Notes: generated by a model from the letters alone, not told the origin. A stretch of 34,566 nucleotides of DNA from Myceligenerans indicum (GCF_016742955.1 NZ_JABBYC010000048.1:1-34566); one strand, 5' to 3'. Shown: positions 16,540-24,585, numbered from the stretch's first letter. Translations and numbers: made by a program.

Positions 16540-17208
16540 TCGGGTGCGCAGGTCGCGGGCCGCAGCGCCGAGCGGCCGGACGGCGACGGCGAGCAGGACG
16601 CAGCCCACCGCGACGAGGACGCCGTGGGCCATCCGGATCTCCGGGCCGCCGTAGAACTGCGGCAGGAGGAGAAACAGCCCGAGCGCGAGCGGCAGGCCCG
16701 CCCACCGCGCCCAGCTTCCTCGTGCGGCACCCGCCCGCATCACGGCGGCGGCGGCCAGGACCCCTGCCGCGGCGAGCAGGAACAGTCCGGCGCCGAACAG
16801 GGTGACGGCCCACGGCTGCGTCCGCAGCGCCTCCACGCGGGTCAGCATGGTGCCGGCGTCGGACGTCGGGAGCGCGGCCTCGGCGAGGGTGCGGATGCCG
16901 AAGATCTCGGCACCGAAGTACAGCGACGACAGGCCGGCGCCGGCCCATGCGGTGACGAGGGCCCACGTGCTCACGGCGGCTCCGGCGGTCCCGGCCAGGA
17001 GCGTACGCAGGCCCAGCAGGGCGGGGGCGAGGAGGCCGAGCCCGAGGATCCCGCTCAGGTGCGCGATCACCCAGCGGTCCGAGGCGAACGCCAGGGCGAG
17101 GCCGGTCGTGGCGGTGGTCTCGTCGGGCCACGGGCGCAGCACGGGGAACATGAGGAAGGCGAGACCTGCTGCCACGAAAGCTGCCGAGGTCCAGCGGGTG
17201 GTGGTCAT
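16537..17208 (-). CDS. Multi-pass membrane protein of unknown function
   Basis: The protein has 223 residues with about six hydrophobic segments spread along the sequence (for example FVAAGLAFLMFPVL, HLSGILGLGLLAPALLGL, VTLFGAGLFLLAAAGVLAAA, VLVAVGCVLLAVAVRPL). No catalytic or transport motif is recognised. Its ATG overlaps the TGA of the TetR gene in an ATGA (17205-17208), so the two are translationally coupled. Its TAG stop lies 10 bp before the DUF1772 start. Being tied to a TetR regulator suggests a drug- or stress-responsive membrane function, which is inference. Confidence 0.8.
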   Translation of the reverse strand: MTTTRWTSAAFVAAGLAFLMFPVLRPWPDETTATTGLALAFASDRWVIAHLSGILGLGLLAPALLGLRTLLAGTAGAAVSTWALVTAWAGAGLSSLYFGAEIFGIRTLAEAALPTSDAGTMLTRVEALRTQPWAVTLFGAGLFLLAAAGVLAAAAVMRAGAARGSWARWAGLPLALGLFLLLPQFYGGPEIRMAHGVLVAVGCVLLAVAVRPLGAAARDLRTR

Positions 17209-17933
17209 CGGGGCCTCCGGGGAGTGGGGTGTTCGTGCCTCCCGGGCGAGCCGGGAGCGTCGTCGAGAGGTGCGGGGCGGCCGGCGGTCGCCGGTCCGGG
17301 AAGGTCGCCGAGGCGGTCGGGACCGTTGCCGTCTCCCGGCGTTCCTTCGTGGCGGGCGAGGGCCTCCACGCCGGCGGTGAGCATGGTCAGCAGCGCGTCG
17401 AAGCTCCGGTCGACGTCCTCGCGCATCCGAAATCCTCCACCGAGCTCCAGCATGACGAAGCCGTGCACGCCGGAGCGCACGGCGCGGATCGCGTCGATCA
17501 GCCGGTCGTCGGGGAGGCCGAAGCCCTGGAGAGCCGCGGCCACGACCGCCACGCTCCGTGTCCCCGCCTCCCGGAGGGCGGCGTCGGCCGGGTCATCGGG
17601 GTCGGCGCCGATCTGGGTGGCGGAGTAGCGTCCCGGGTGTTGGACGGCGTAGCGGCGCCAGGAGCGTGCCAGGCCGCGCAGCGCGTCGGCCCCGGCGAGT
17701 CCGACGGTCGCCGACGTTCCCGCGGCCGTGATCTCCTCCACGGCGATCACCGCGACCTCGCGCCGCAGGGCGGCGAGCGAGCCCACGTGCTTGTAGAGGC
17801 TGGGCGGTGCGACGCCTGCCTCGGCGGCGACCTTCGCGAGGGTCAGGTCGGCGAACCCGCGCGGCCCGCCGGCGTCGACCACGTCGCATGCGAGCCGCAC
17901 CACCGCGGTCCGGGAGAGGCCGGCCCTAGGCAC
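17205..17933 (-). CDS. TetR/AcrR family transcriptional regulator
   Basis: The protein has 242 residues. The N-terminal helix-turn-helix is LTLAKVAAEAGVAPPSLYKHVGSLAALRREV (about residues 30-60), followed by a helical ligand-binding domain of the type common in actinobacterial TetR proteins (SWRRYAVQHPGRYSATQ, AIRAVRSGVHGFVMLELGGGF). The C-terminal 35 residues are a proline- and glycine-rich tail. GTG 17933 is chosen because conserved sequence begins there and it overlaps the hydrolase stop by 8 nt (17926-17933), allowing translational coupling. A quasi-palindrome between the -35 and -10 of the operon promoter (about 18801-18812) is a candidate autoregulatory operator. The ligand is unknown. 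Confidence 0.88.
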   Translation of the reverse strand: MPRAGLSRTAVVRLACDVVDAGGPRGFADLTLAKVAAEAGVAPPSLYKHVGSLAALRREVAVIAVEEITAAGTSATVGLAGADALRGLARSWRRYAVQHPGRYSATQIGADPDDPADAALREAGTRSVAVVAAALQGFGLPDDRLIDAIRAVRSGVHGFVMLELGGGFRMREDVDRSFDALLTMLTAGVEALARHEGTPGDGNGPDRLGDLPGPATAGRPAPLDDAPGSPGRHEHPTPRRPR

Positions 17934-18783
17934 GGTGCCCGTCCCGTGCCGGTCGCGCCCCGGTGCCGGTGAGCCCACCGAGGAACCGGAGCACGGCCGG
18001 CGCGACGACGTCGGGAGCCTGGTGCTGCGGGTAGTGGCCGGTCTCGGGGACGAGCAGGCCCTCCGCGCCGAGCGCGCCGGTCATCCGGGCCAGCTCGGCC
18101 GCGGGGTCCGCGTAGTCGGGGTCGAGCTCGCCGACGACGACGAGCGCCGGGGCGCCGACCTGGTCGAGGCGGGCCTCGACGACCGAGTGGTCCAGGGCGA
18201 GTGCGAGGTGGCGGAACGACCGCAGGTGGCCGGGCGCGCGCATGGCCTGCCGCACCGCGGCGACGTGCTCGGCATGCCGGGCGGATCGGCGTCCCTTGGT
18301 GATGGACGAGTAGTAAGAGGCCCACGCCGCGGCGCCCCACGGCCCGGTGAACAGCACGCGGTAGGCCGTCCGCAGCAGACGCTGCGTGGCGGGGCCGGCG
18401 GTCTCCCGCAGGAAGGGGCTGATCAGCACGAGACCGCGGACCAGGTCGGGGCGTTCCGCGGCGGCCCAGACGGCGGCGGAGGCGCCCATGGAGTTGCCGA
18501 GCAGGATCGCGGGACCGGCGTCGAGGTGCTCGACGAGCGCGAGGAGGTCGGTACCGGTCGCGTCGTCCCCGTGGGTGGTGAACGTGGTGTCGGAGTCGCC
18601 GTGACCGCGCAGGTCGGTCACGACGACCCGGTATCCGGCGTCGACCAGGGCGGGTGCGAGGTCGTCGTAGGTGGCGCGCAGGTCGCCCATGCCGGGCACG
18701 GCCACGACGAGCGGGCCGGAGCCCGCGTCGGTGAAGGCGATGGCGCCCTCGGGCCGCCGCAGGATGTTGAAGGTTGTATCCAT
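17926..18783 (-). CDS. Alpha/beta fold hydrolase
   Basis: The protein has 285 residues. The oxyanion region is VVAVPGMGDLRATYDDLAP, the strand-turn VVVTDLRGHGDSDT is typical, and the nucleophile elbow is LLGNSMGASAAVW (GNSMGA). The acid is likely in VVVGELDPDYADP and the histidine in VPETGHYPQHQAP, so the catalytic triad is complete. ATG 18783 lies seven bases after a -10 hexamer with no ribosome-binding site, so a leaderless transcript is likely. It is the first gene of a minus-strand operon and overlaps the TetR gene by 8 nt. It may process or sense the ligand of that regulator; this is inference. Confidence 0.88.
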   Translation of the reverse strand: MDTTFNILRRPEGAIAFTDAGSGPLVVAVPGMGDLRATYDDLAPALVDAGYRVVVTDLRGHGDSDTTFTTHGDDATGTDLLALVEHLDAGPAILLGNSMGASAAVWAAAERPDLVRGLVLISPFLRETAGPATQRLLRTAYRVLFTGPWGAAAWASYYSSITKGRRSARHAEHVAAVRQAMRAPGHLRSFRHLALALDHSVVEARLDQVGAPALVVVGELDPDYADPAAELARMTGALGAEGLLVPETGHYPQHQAPDVVAPAVLRFLGGLTGTGARPARDGHRA

Positions 18784-18790
18784 AGCCGTA

Positions 18791-18819
18791 AAGCTACGCC
18801 CATTAGCCAATGAGTGCAA
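18791..18819 (-). promoter_or_regulatory. Leaderless operon promoter with quasi-palindrome (candidate TetR operator)
   Basis: On the minus strand: -35 TTGCAC (18819-18814), a 17-base spacer, -10 TAGCTT (18796-18791), seven bases, then ATG 18783. The spacer contains CATTGGCTAATG, whose outer arms CATT/AATG form an inverted repeat, a plausible site for the cotranscribed TetR protein. Confidence 0.55.
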
Positions 18820-18848
18820 GGGGGCCTGCGCGTCGGTGTCCGGCCACG

Positions 18849-19631
18849 TCACCCGGCGGCCGGTGCCAGATGAGCCTCGTTGCCGGTGGACCCGGGGGCG
18901 ATCTCCGGACGGAGGGCGTGGTCGGGGCCGTAGTCGCCGCCCGCGAGGGTGCGGTAGGGGATGGGTGTCTCCGTCCCGGCCCCGTCGATCCGCTGGACGA
19001 GGCGGTCCACCTCGTGCTCGAACCACGCGCCGGTCCGGTGGTGGACGCTGCTGAGCAGGTGTGCGGGCAGCGGTGCGGTCCCCGTGTAGTGGAACGTGCC
19101 GTGCAGGAGGGGCCAGAGCACGTCGTCGATGTGGCCGCTGATGCCGCGAGGTCCGAGCGCGCCGGGCCGGTCGCCCGCGCTGACCACGGCCAGGCCGCGC
19201 CGGCCGGCCAGTCCGCCGTCGCCGTACTTGCGCACCTTTCCGGTGTCGGGATCCACGACCCCGAACGCGAATCCCGCCACCAGGGTCCGGTCGATCCAGC
19301 CCTTGAGGATCGCGGGCAGCCCGTACCACCACAGCGGGAACTGGAGCACGATCAGGTCGGACCTGAGGAGCTTGGCCTGTTCGGCACGGATGTCGGCCGC
19401 GAGACGGCCCTGCTCGTGGCCGGTGCGCTGCCAGTGGGAGACCGGCGTGCCGGGCAGCGGTGGCTCGCCGAGCAGGTCAGCCGTGGTCAGCACCGGGTCG
19501 AACCCCATCCGGTACAGGTCCGACTCGACGAGCTCGTGCCCGAGCTCGTGCAGGCGAGGCACGGCGGCGTCCCGCAGGCGTGCGTTGAGGGACGCGGGGT
19601 CGGGATGGGCGAGGACCCAGAGGATGCGCAT
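18849..19631 (-). CDS. NAD(P)H-dependent flavin oxidoreductase (quinone reductase/KefF-like flavodoxin fold)
   Basis: The protein has 260 residues. It begins MRILWVLAHPDPASLNARLRD, the FMN-phosphate loop of this family. It continues with LIVLQFPLWWYGLPAILKGWIDR and VVSAGDRPGALGPRG, hallmarks of NQO1/KefF/MdaB-type enzymes that reduce quinones by two electrons and so avoid semiquinone radicals. The C-terminal region is longer than in KefF and closer in size to NQO1. ATG 19631 has AAGGAG nine bases upstream on the minus strand. It diverges from an HxlR gene, the arrangement seen in YodB/AzoR-type quinone-response pairs. Regulation by that HxlR protein is inferred from position. Confidence 0.88.
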   Translation of the reverse strand: MRILWVLAHPDPASLNARLRDAAVPRLHELGHELVESDLYRMGFDPVLTTADLLGEPPLPGTPVSHWQRTGHEQGRLAADIRAEQAKLLRSDLIVLQFPLWWYGLPAILKGWIDRTLVAGFAFGVVDPDTGKVRKYGDGGLAGRRGLAVVSAGDRPGALGPRGISGHIDDVLWPLLHGTFHYTGTAPLPAHLLSSVHHRTGAWFEHEVDRLVQRIDGAGTETPIPYRTLAGGDYGPDHALRPEIAPGSTGNEAHLAPAAG

Positions 19632-19714
19632 GGTGAGGTTCTCCTTCGCGCGGTGGCGACAAGGTGCTGTGCCCAGGCTCGCGCGACGCTACGCTGAGGA
19701 CAAGTACGCACTTC

Positions 19715-19733
19715 TTGGTCCTGTAGTGACCAA
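19715..19733. promoter_or_regulatory. Inverted repeat between divergent quinone reductase and HxlR genes (candidate operator)
   Basis: TTGGTC (19715-19720) and GACCAA (19728-19733) form a perfect 6-bp inverted repeat around seven bases, in the 145-bp space between the divergent genes. This sequence is markedly more AT-rich than its surroundings. It is a candidate HxlR binding site. Confidence 0.45.
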
Positions 19734-19776
19734 ATGGATAGTGTGCAGGTCACCGCATTCTGACGGGAGTGAACTC

Positions 19777-20169
19777 ATGGAACCCGAGGTGGTGCCGGAA
19801 GTGGCTGTGCCGGAGCCCCTGCCCCCGATGCGTGAGCCCGTCCGCCGTGCGACCCAGGCGTGTCCCGTGGAGGTGGCGATCGCCGTCGTCGGCGGGGCGT
19901 GGAAGATGACCGTGGTGAAGCACCTGCTGGGCGGGCCGCTCCGGTTCGGTGCCCTGAACCGGGCGGTCGGTCCGGTGACACCCCGGGTGCTGACTCGGCA
20001 GCTGCGCGACCTGGAGGCGGACGGCATCGTGCACCGTGAGGTGTTCCCGCAGGTCCCGCCACGGGTCGAGTACTCCCTCACCCCGCTCGGCGAGTCCCTG
20101 GCCGGTCTGGTCCGGAGCCTGGACGCCTGGGGCGAGGCCTACACGGATCGCCTCGCCGCCACCTGGTGA
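19777..20169 (+). CDS. HxlR family winged-helix regulator
   Basis: The protein has 130 residues. The HxlR signature is CPVEVAIAVVGGAWKMTVVKHL followed by GPLRFGALNRAVGPVTPRVLTRQLRDLEADGIV and a wing ending VEYSLTPLGESL. The sole conserved cysteine is Cys29 in ACPVE, the position used by redox-sensing relatives such as YodB and HypR. The first 25 residues are a proline/glutamate-rich tail. ATG 19777 has GGGAG seven bases upstream. It is divergent from a quinone-reductase-like gene with an inverted repeat between them, so it is a good candidate for a quinone or disulfide stress repressor. Confidence 0.9.
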   Translation: MEPEVVPEVAVPEPLPPMREPVRRATQACPVEVAIAVVGGAWKMTVVKHLLGGPLRFGALNRAVGPVTPRVLTRQLRDLEADGIVHREVFPQVPPRVEYSLTPLGESLAGLVRSLDAWGEAYTDRLAATW

Positions 20170-20288
20170 ACCGGGGCGGGGCCGCGCAGGTGCTGCGCGA
20201 TCGGGACCGTGTCGTGACCGTCCCGTCGGGTCGCGGTCCGGCCTGCTCCGAACCCCGCCGTGCCGGCCCGCGGTAGTGTCGTCGTAAC

Positions 20289-20315
20289 TGTCGATCGGCC
20301 GTGCGCTCGATCGTC
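20289..20315 (+). promoter_or_regulatory. ECF42-type promoter
   Basis: TGTCGA (20289-20294), a 17-base spacer and CGTC (20312-20315) match the reported ECF42 consensus of TGTCGA at -35 and CG(A/T)C at -10. It lies about 46 bases before the DGPF gene, consistent with autoregulation by the sigma factor encoded downstream. The remaining space from 20170 shows nothing else I can support. Confidence 0.6.
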
Positions 20316-20360
20316 ACCTCGGTGTCCACGCGGTTCCGCGACACTGGAAGGAACGACATC

Positions 20361-20747
20361 ATGCGTTACACGATCCTGCTGCACTACCCGGAGATGACTC
20401 CCGAGGACGTCGGCGCCGAGGGCTGGAGCGAGGCCCAGCACGCCTTCGACGCCTACGCCAAGGCCCTGGACGGTGCGGGAGTGCTGCTGTCCGCCGAGGT
20501 GCTCCAGCCGTCGTCGGCCACCACCACCGTGACGGTGCGCGACGGCGAGCTGCGCGTCCAGGACGGGCCCTTCGCCGACACGAAGGAGCAGCTCGGCGGC
20601 ACGTTCGTCATCGACGTACCGGACCTCGACGCCGCCCTCGCCTGGGCGGCCAAGGCACCCTCGGTCCAGTGGGGCGCCGTGGAGGTGCGCCCGTCCGCGA
20701 CCCACTTCGCCCACGGCGCCTGGACCACGGGGGAAGACCAGGAGTGA
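20361..20747 (+). CDS. YCII/DGPF-domain protein (ECF42-associated)
   Basis: The protein has 128 residues. It begins MRYTILLHYPE and carries the DGPF motif (VQDGPFADTKEQLGGTFVIDVPDLDAALAWAAKAP), diagnostic of YCII-related proteins of the DGPF group. These proteins are genomically linked to ECF42 sigma factors and are often direct targets of them. Their biochemical role is not established. ATG 20361 follows GGAAGGA by eight bases. Its TGA overlaps the GTG of the sigma gene in GTGA (20744-20747), so the two are translationally coupled. Confidence 0.92.
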   Translation: MRYTILLHYPEMTPEDVGAEGWSEAQHAFDAYAKALDGAGVLLSAEVLQPSSATTTVTVRDGELRVQDGPFADTKEQLGGTFVIDVPDLDAALAWAAKAPSVQWGAVEVRPSATHFAHGAWTTGEDQE

Positions 20748-22078
20748 CCTCTCCCGGCAGCGACGCCCGGGCCGCGGCCGGCGCGGCGGCCCGGGCGTCG
20801 TACGGGCGCCTGCTCGCGCTGCTCGCCGCACGTGACGGCGACATCGCGCGGGCGGAGGACGCCCTCGCCGACGCGTTCGAGCGTGCTCTGGCCACCTGGC
20901 CGCGCGACGGCGTGCCGCGCAACCCTGACGGCTGGCTCCTGACCGTCGCCCGCAACCGGCTGCGGGACCTGTACAAGGCGGCCTCGTCCCGCGACGTGCC
21001 GCTGCCCGACGGCGGCGCGGGCGGCCACCTGCTGCGCGGCGCCGCGCGATCCGGCGCCGCCCTGTCCGGTGCTGTGCCGTCCGCCGCTGTGCCGTCCGCC
21101 GCTGTGTCCTCCGCCGCGGAGCCCGCCGTCGGTCCCGAGACTCCCGACCCCGGGGAGATCGGCGACCGGCGCCTGGAACTCCTGTTCGTCTGTGCCCACC
21201 CCGCCGTCGAGGCCGGGATCCGCACCCCGCTCATGCTCCAGACGGTGCTCGGCGTCGAGGCCCGCGACATCGCCCGCGCGTTCGCGGTGCCCGCCCCGAC
21301 GATGGCCCAGCGTCTGGTGCGGGCCAAGCGGCGCATCCGCGACGCCCGCATCCCCTTCCGCATCCCCGGCCGCCAGGACGTGCCGGACCGTCTGCCACCC
21401 GTGCTTGAGGCGGTCTACGGCGCGTACGCGATCGACTGGCGCGGCGCCGCACCCGAGGTGCGTGACTCCCTTACCGGCGAAGCCCTTGTGCTCGCCCTGC
21501 TCCTGGCGGACCTGCTGCCCGAGCCCGAGCCCCTCGGGCTGGCGGCGCTGCTGTGCCACTCGGTCGCACGATCCGAGGCGCGGGTGCGCGACGGCGCCCT
21601 GGTTCCCCTGGAGGAGCAGGACGTGGCGCTGTGGGACCACGCACTGGTCGCCCGGGGGGACGCCCTGCTGCGGCGCGCCCTCGCCGGGGACGACCCACCG
21701 GGCCGCTTCCGGCTGGAAGCGGCGATCCAGTCCGTCCACTGCGCCCGCGCCCGCACCGGCGTGACCGACTGGCCGGCACTGCTCACCCTCCACCGGGCCC
21801 TCGTGACGGTCGCTCCGACACTCGGCGGGCGCGTCGCCCTCGCGGCCGTGCGGGGCCGGGTGGACGGTGCCCGCGCAGGGCTCGCCGAGCTCGACGCGCT
21901 CCGGGCGGCGGACACGACGGCCGAACGGTTCCAGCCCTGGTGGACCGTCCGCGCCCACCTGCTCGCCGAGGCGGGAGACCCCGCCGCGCCCGCCGCCTAC
22001 GACAAGGCCGTCGCCCTGACGACCGACCCTCCCGCGCGCGCCTTCCTGGTACGCCGCGCCGCGCGCCTGGGAGCCTGA
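20744..22078 (+). CDS. ECF42-group RNA polymerase sigma factor with C-terminal extension
   Basis: The protein has 444 residues. The sigma-2 region is about residues 15-75 (AEDALADAFERALATWPRDGVPRNPDGWLLTVARNRLRD). The sigma-4 region is about residues 140-205 (LELLFVCAHPAVEAGIRTPLMLQTVLGVEARDIARAFAVPAPTMAQRLVRAKRRIRD). A C-terminal extension of about 230 residues with TPR-like helices, needed for function in ECF42 proteins, follows. No anti-sigma gene is adjacent, as is usual for this group. The linker between sigma-2 and sigma-4 carries three near-identical 15-bp repeats encoding a stretch of Ala-Pro-Ser. GTG 20744 overlaps the DGPF stop. The signal that activates it is unknown. Confidence 0.92.
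   Translation: MTSPGSDARAAAGAAARASYGRLLALLAARDGDIARAEDALADAFERALATWPRDGVPRNPDGWLLTVARNRLRDLYKAASSRDVPLPDGGAGGHLLRGAARSGAALSGAVPSAAVPSAAVSSAAEPAVGPETPDPGEIGDRRLELLFVCAHPAVEAGIRTPLMLQTVLGVEARDIARAFAVPAPTMAQRLVRAKRRIRDARIPFRIPGRQDVPDRLPPVLEAVYGAYAIDWRGAAPEVRDSLTGEALVLALLLADLLPEPEPLGLAALLCHSVARSEARVRDGALVPLEEQDVALWDHALVARGDALLRRALAGDDPPGRFRLEAAIQSVHCARARTGVTDWPALLTLHRALVTVAPTLGGRVALAAVRGRVDGARAGLAELDALRAADTTAERFQPWWTVRAHLLAEAGDPAAPAAYDKAVALTTDPPARAFLVRRAARLGA
21071..21115 (+). repeat. Three tandem 15-bp repeats in the sigma linker
   Basis: GCTGTGCCGTCCGCC occurs at 21071-21085 and 21086-21100. A third copy at 21101-21115 differs at two bases. The repeats are in frame and encode AVPSA AVPSA AVSSA between sigma-2 and sigma-4. 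The unit length permits slippage without a frameshift. Confidence 0.9.
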
Positions 22079-22134
22079 CCAACCCCCGACCACACCAACG
22101 TCACCCGCCCCCGCGCGCGATCTCAAAGGCTCCT

Positions 22135-22155
22135 GGCCGCGCAGCGCGTGCGGCC
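22135..22155. terminator. Hairpin after the sigma gene
   Basis: GGCCGCGC pairs with GTGCGGCC (one G-T pair) around a five-base loop, 57 bp after the sigma stop. No T-run follows. A TAAGGT at 22214-22219 downstream may be a -10 for the helicase gene, though without a clear -35. Confidence 0.4.
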
Positions 22156-22260
22156 CCGGAACCCGCAACCGGGCGCCGGCAGAAAACCCTGGGCGGGCCC
22201 GCGCCGGATCGCGTAAGGTCGTGCGGCTCCCCCTCACCGTCTTCCTTCCGGAGGTCTCCC

Positions 22261-24540
22261 GTGTCTCGTGCCGCAGCTCCGACGGACCAGGGGACGCCCG
22301 GCCGCCACGACCAGGGGACACAGGCCCGCCAGGAGCCCGGCCCGCACGTCGCGGGGGAACTGGAACGGGAGCAGGACTTCCTCGCGCGCTCCCGCGAGAA
22401 CCTCGCCCTGATGCGGGAGCGCACCGCCGCGCTCGGCACGGGCCTGGCGGGCGACGCGTTCGGCGCCGAGGTGCTGGAGGCGACGCTCGCCCGCCGCCTG
22501 GCGCAGCTCGCCGACGATCCCGAGGTGCCGCTGTTCTTCGGGCGCATCGATCACACCACGGCCGGCGGGGGAGAGACGTTCCATGTGGGCCGGCGCCACG
22601 TGTCCGACCCGGCGGGCGAGCCCATGGTCGTGGACTGGCGTGCCCCCGTGAGCGTGCCCTTCTACCGGGCGAGCCGCGCCGAGCCGATGGGCCTGGCCAC
22701 CCGCCGCCGCTACGGCTTCGCCCGGGGCGTCCTGACCGGGTACGAGGACGAGACCCTCGGCGCTCGCGACCACGACGGCGTGACGGGGCCCGGCGCCGGG
22801 CCCGGATCCGGCGCCGGGCACGGCACCGCCGGCCAGGACGCCGCGCCCAGCGCGATCCTGGAGGCGGAGATCGAACGGCCCCGCACGGGACCGATGCGCG
22901 ACATCGTCGCCACGATCCAGCCCGAGCAGGACGTCATCGTGCGTGCCGGGCTCGACCGGACCGTCGTCGTCCAGGGCGCTCCCGGGACGGGGAAGACGGC
23001 GGTCGGCCTGCACCGGGCCGCCTATCTGCTCTACGCGCACCGCGAGCAGGTGACCCGGCGCGGAATGCTCGTCGTCGGGCCCAACCGGTCCTTCCTGCGA
23101 TACATCCGCGACGTCCTGCCCGCGCTCGGCGAGATCGACGCCACCCAGACCACCCTGCCCGAACTCGTCGCCGGCCGTGGCAGGCTGCGCGGCCAGGAGC
23201 CCGCCGGCGTCGCCACGCTCAAGGGCGACGCGCGGATGGCCGGCGTGCTGCGCCGCGCCCTGTGGTCACATCTCGTCGAGCCCGCCGAGGCCCTGGTGCT
23301 GCCCCGCGGTTCGCGCCGCTGGCGCGTCCAGGCCACCGAGGCGCGCGAGGCGATGATGCGGGTGGTCGCCCGCGAGCCACGGTACGACACCGGGCGCGAC
23401 CACCTCCAGCACGCCCTCGCGCACCAGATCCTGGTGCAGATCGAAGCCTCGGGCGACGCGCTGGACGAGACCGCGTGGGACCGGATCGCCCGCACCCCCG
23501 CGGTGCGCCGGTACGCGGCGGCCCTGTGGCCGCCCGTGAAGCCGGCCGCGCTGCTGCACCGGCTGCTGTCCGACCCCGGCTTCCTCGCCACCGCCGCCGG
23601 CGCCGACCTCACGCCCGCCGAGCAGCAGACCCTGCTGTGGGACCGCCCGCCCCGCACGCCCGGCGCGGCCCGCTGGACCGGCGCCGACCTCGTCCTGCTC
23701 GACGAGATCGCCGACCTGCTCGACCGCACCGGCACCCACGCGCACATCGTCGTCGACGAGGCCCAGGACCTGTCCGCGATGATGCTGCGCGTCCTGGGGC
23801 GACGCGCCCGCACCGGCTCGCTCACCGTGCTCGGCGACCTCGCCCAGGCCACCACACCGTGGGCGAGCACGTCGTGGGCCGAGGCGCTCGACCACCTCGG
23901 CCAGCCCGGCGGTCACGTGGAGGAGCTCACCGCCGGATTCCGCGTGCCGGGTGACGTCATCGACTTCGCGGCACGCCTCCTGCCCCACATCGCCCCGCGC
24001 CTCCAGCCGCCCGTCGCCGTGCGGCGGGCCCGCGGGCAGCTCACGCTCACCACGGGCGCCCTCGACACCGTGGTCGCCGGGATCGCCGGCGCCGAGGGCT
24101 CCGTCGGCGTCATCGTGCCCGACGCCGGCCTTCGCGCCGCCCGCGAGGACCTGACCCGGGCGGGACTGGCGTACGCCGTCGTCGGCGAGGAGCCGGGCGA
24201 GCGCGGCGGGGACGCGCCGGGCAGCCACGCGGAGGCCGGGGGCGAGCACCCGGGCGGGCGCGCCGGGCTCGGCGCCACCGGGTCCGGCGCCACCGGGTCC
24301 GACGCGACAGGGTCCGACGCGACAGAGTTCGACGCCCACCTGGACCTCGTCCCGGCGTCGCTGGCCAAGGGTCTGGAGTTCGACCACGTCGTCCTGGCCG
24401 ACCCGGCCGGCATCGTGGCCGGCGAACCCGATCGCACCACGGGGCTGCGCCGCCTGTACGTCTGCCTCACCCGCGCGGTGACCTCCCTGGTGGTCCAGCA
24501 TGCCGACGACGTTCCGCCCGAACTCGGCGGGCCGGCCTGA
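22261..24540 (+). CDS. helD: HelD-like RNA polymerase-associated helicase (UvrD/HelD superfamily)
   Basis: The protein has 759 residues, a normal HelD size. The N-terminal coiled-coil (ELEREQDFLARSRENLALMRERTAAL, about residues 33-58) is the arm that reaches into the RNA polymerase channel in HelD. It continues with PLFFGRIDHT and VVDWRAPVSVPFYRAS, which are HelD-specific. Walker A is GAPGTGKTAVGLH, motif II is VVDEAQDLSAMM, and a HelD-type LGDLAQATTPWAS follows. HelD recycles stalled RNA polymerase and in some actinobacteria gives rifampicin tolerance. GTG 22261 has GGAGG six bases upstream. Two low-complexity Gly/Ala inserts interrupt it: one near nt 22780-22850 and one near 24200-24330 with short GATGS-type repeats. 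Confidence 0.9.
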   Translation: MSRAAAPTDQGTPGRHDQGTQARQEPGPHVAGELEREQDFLARSRENLALMRERTAALGTGLAGDAFGAEVLEATLARRLAQLADDPEVPLFFGRIDHTTAGGGETFHVGRRHVSDPAGEPMVVDWRAPVSVPFYRASRAEPMGLATRRRYGFARGVLTGYEDETLGARDHDGVTGPGAGPGSGAGHGTAGQDAAPSAILEAEIERPRTGPMRDIVATIQPEQDVIVRAGLDRTVVVQGAPGTGKTAVGLHRAAYLLYAHREQVTRRGMLVVGPNRSFLRYIRDVLPALGEIDATQTTLPELVAGRGRLRGQEPAGVATLKGDARMAGVLRRALWSHLVEPAEALVLPRGSRRWRVQATEAREAMMRVVAREPRYDTGRDHLQHALAHQILVQIEASGDALDETAWDRIARTPAVRRYAAALWPPVKPAALLHRLLSDPGFLATAAGADLTPAEQQTLLWDRPPRTPGAARWTGADLVLLDEIADLLDRTGTHAHIVVDEAQDLSAMMLRVLGRRARTGSLTVLGDLAQATTPWASTSWAEALDHLGQPGGHVEELTAGFRVPGDVIDFAARLLPHIAPRLQPPVAVRRARGQLTLTTGALDTVVAGIAGAEGSVGVIVPDAGLRAAREDLTRAGLAYAVVGEEPGERGGDAPGSHAEAGGEHPGGRAGLGATGSGATGSDATGSDATEFDAHLDLVPASLAKGLEFDHVVLADPAGIVAGEPDRTTGLRRLYVCLTRAVTSLVVQHADDVPPELGGPA

Positions 24541-24559
24541 GCGCGGTCGGGCCGCGCAT

Positions 24560-24585
24560 CCCGGCCCGGGCCTGTCCGGGCCGGG
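24560..24585. terminator. Perfect hairpin after helD
   Basis: CCCGGCCCGG (24560-24569) pairs with CCGGGCCGGG (24576-24585) around a six-base loop, 20 bp after the stop codon. There is no T-run. This is the strongest structure in the 298-bp space before the FNT gene. Confidence 0.6.

Noticed and set aside
22079..22260. Rifamycin-associated element upstream of helD
   Set aside because: I looked for the palindromic GGGGCTTGC/GCAAG-type element described before some actinobacterial rifampicin-response genes and did not find it.
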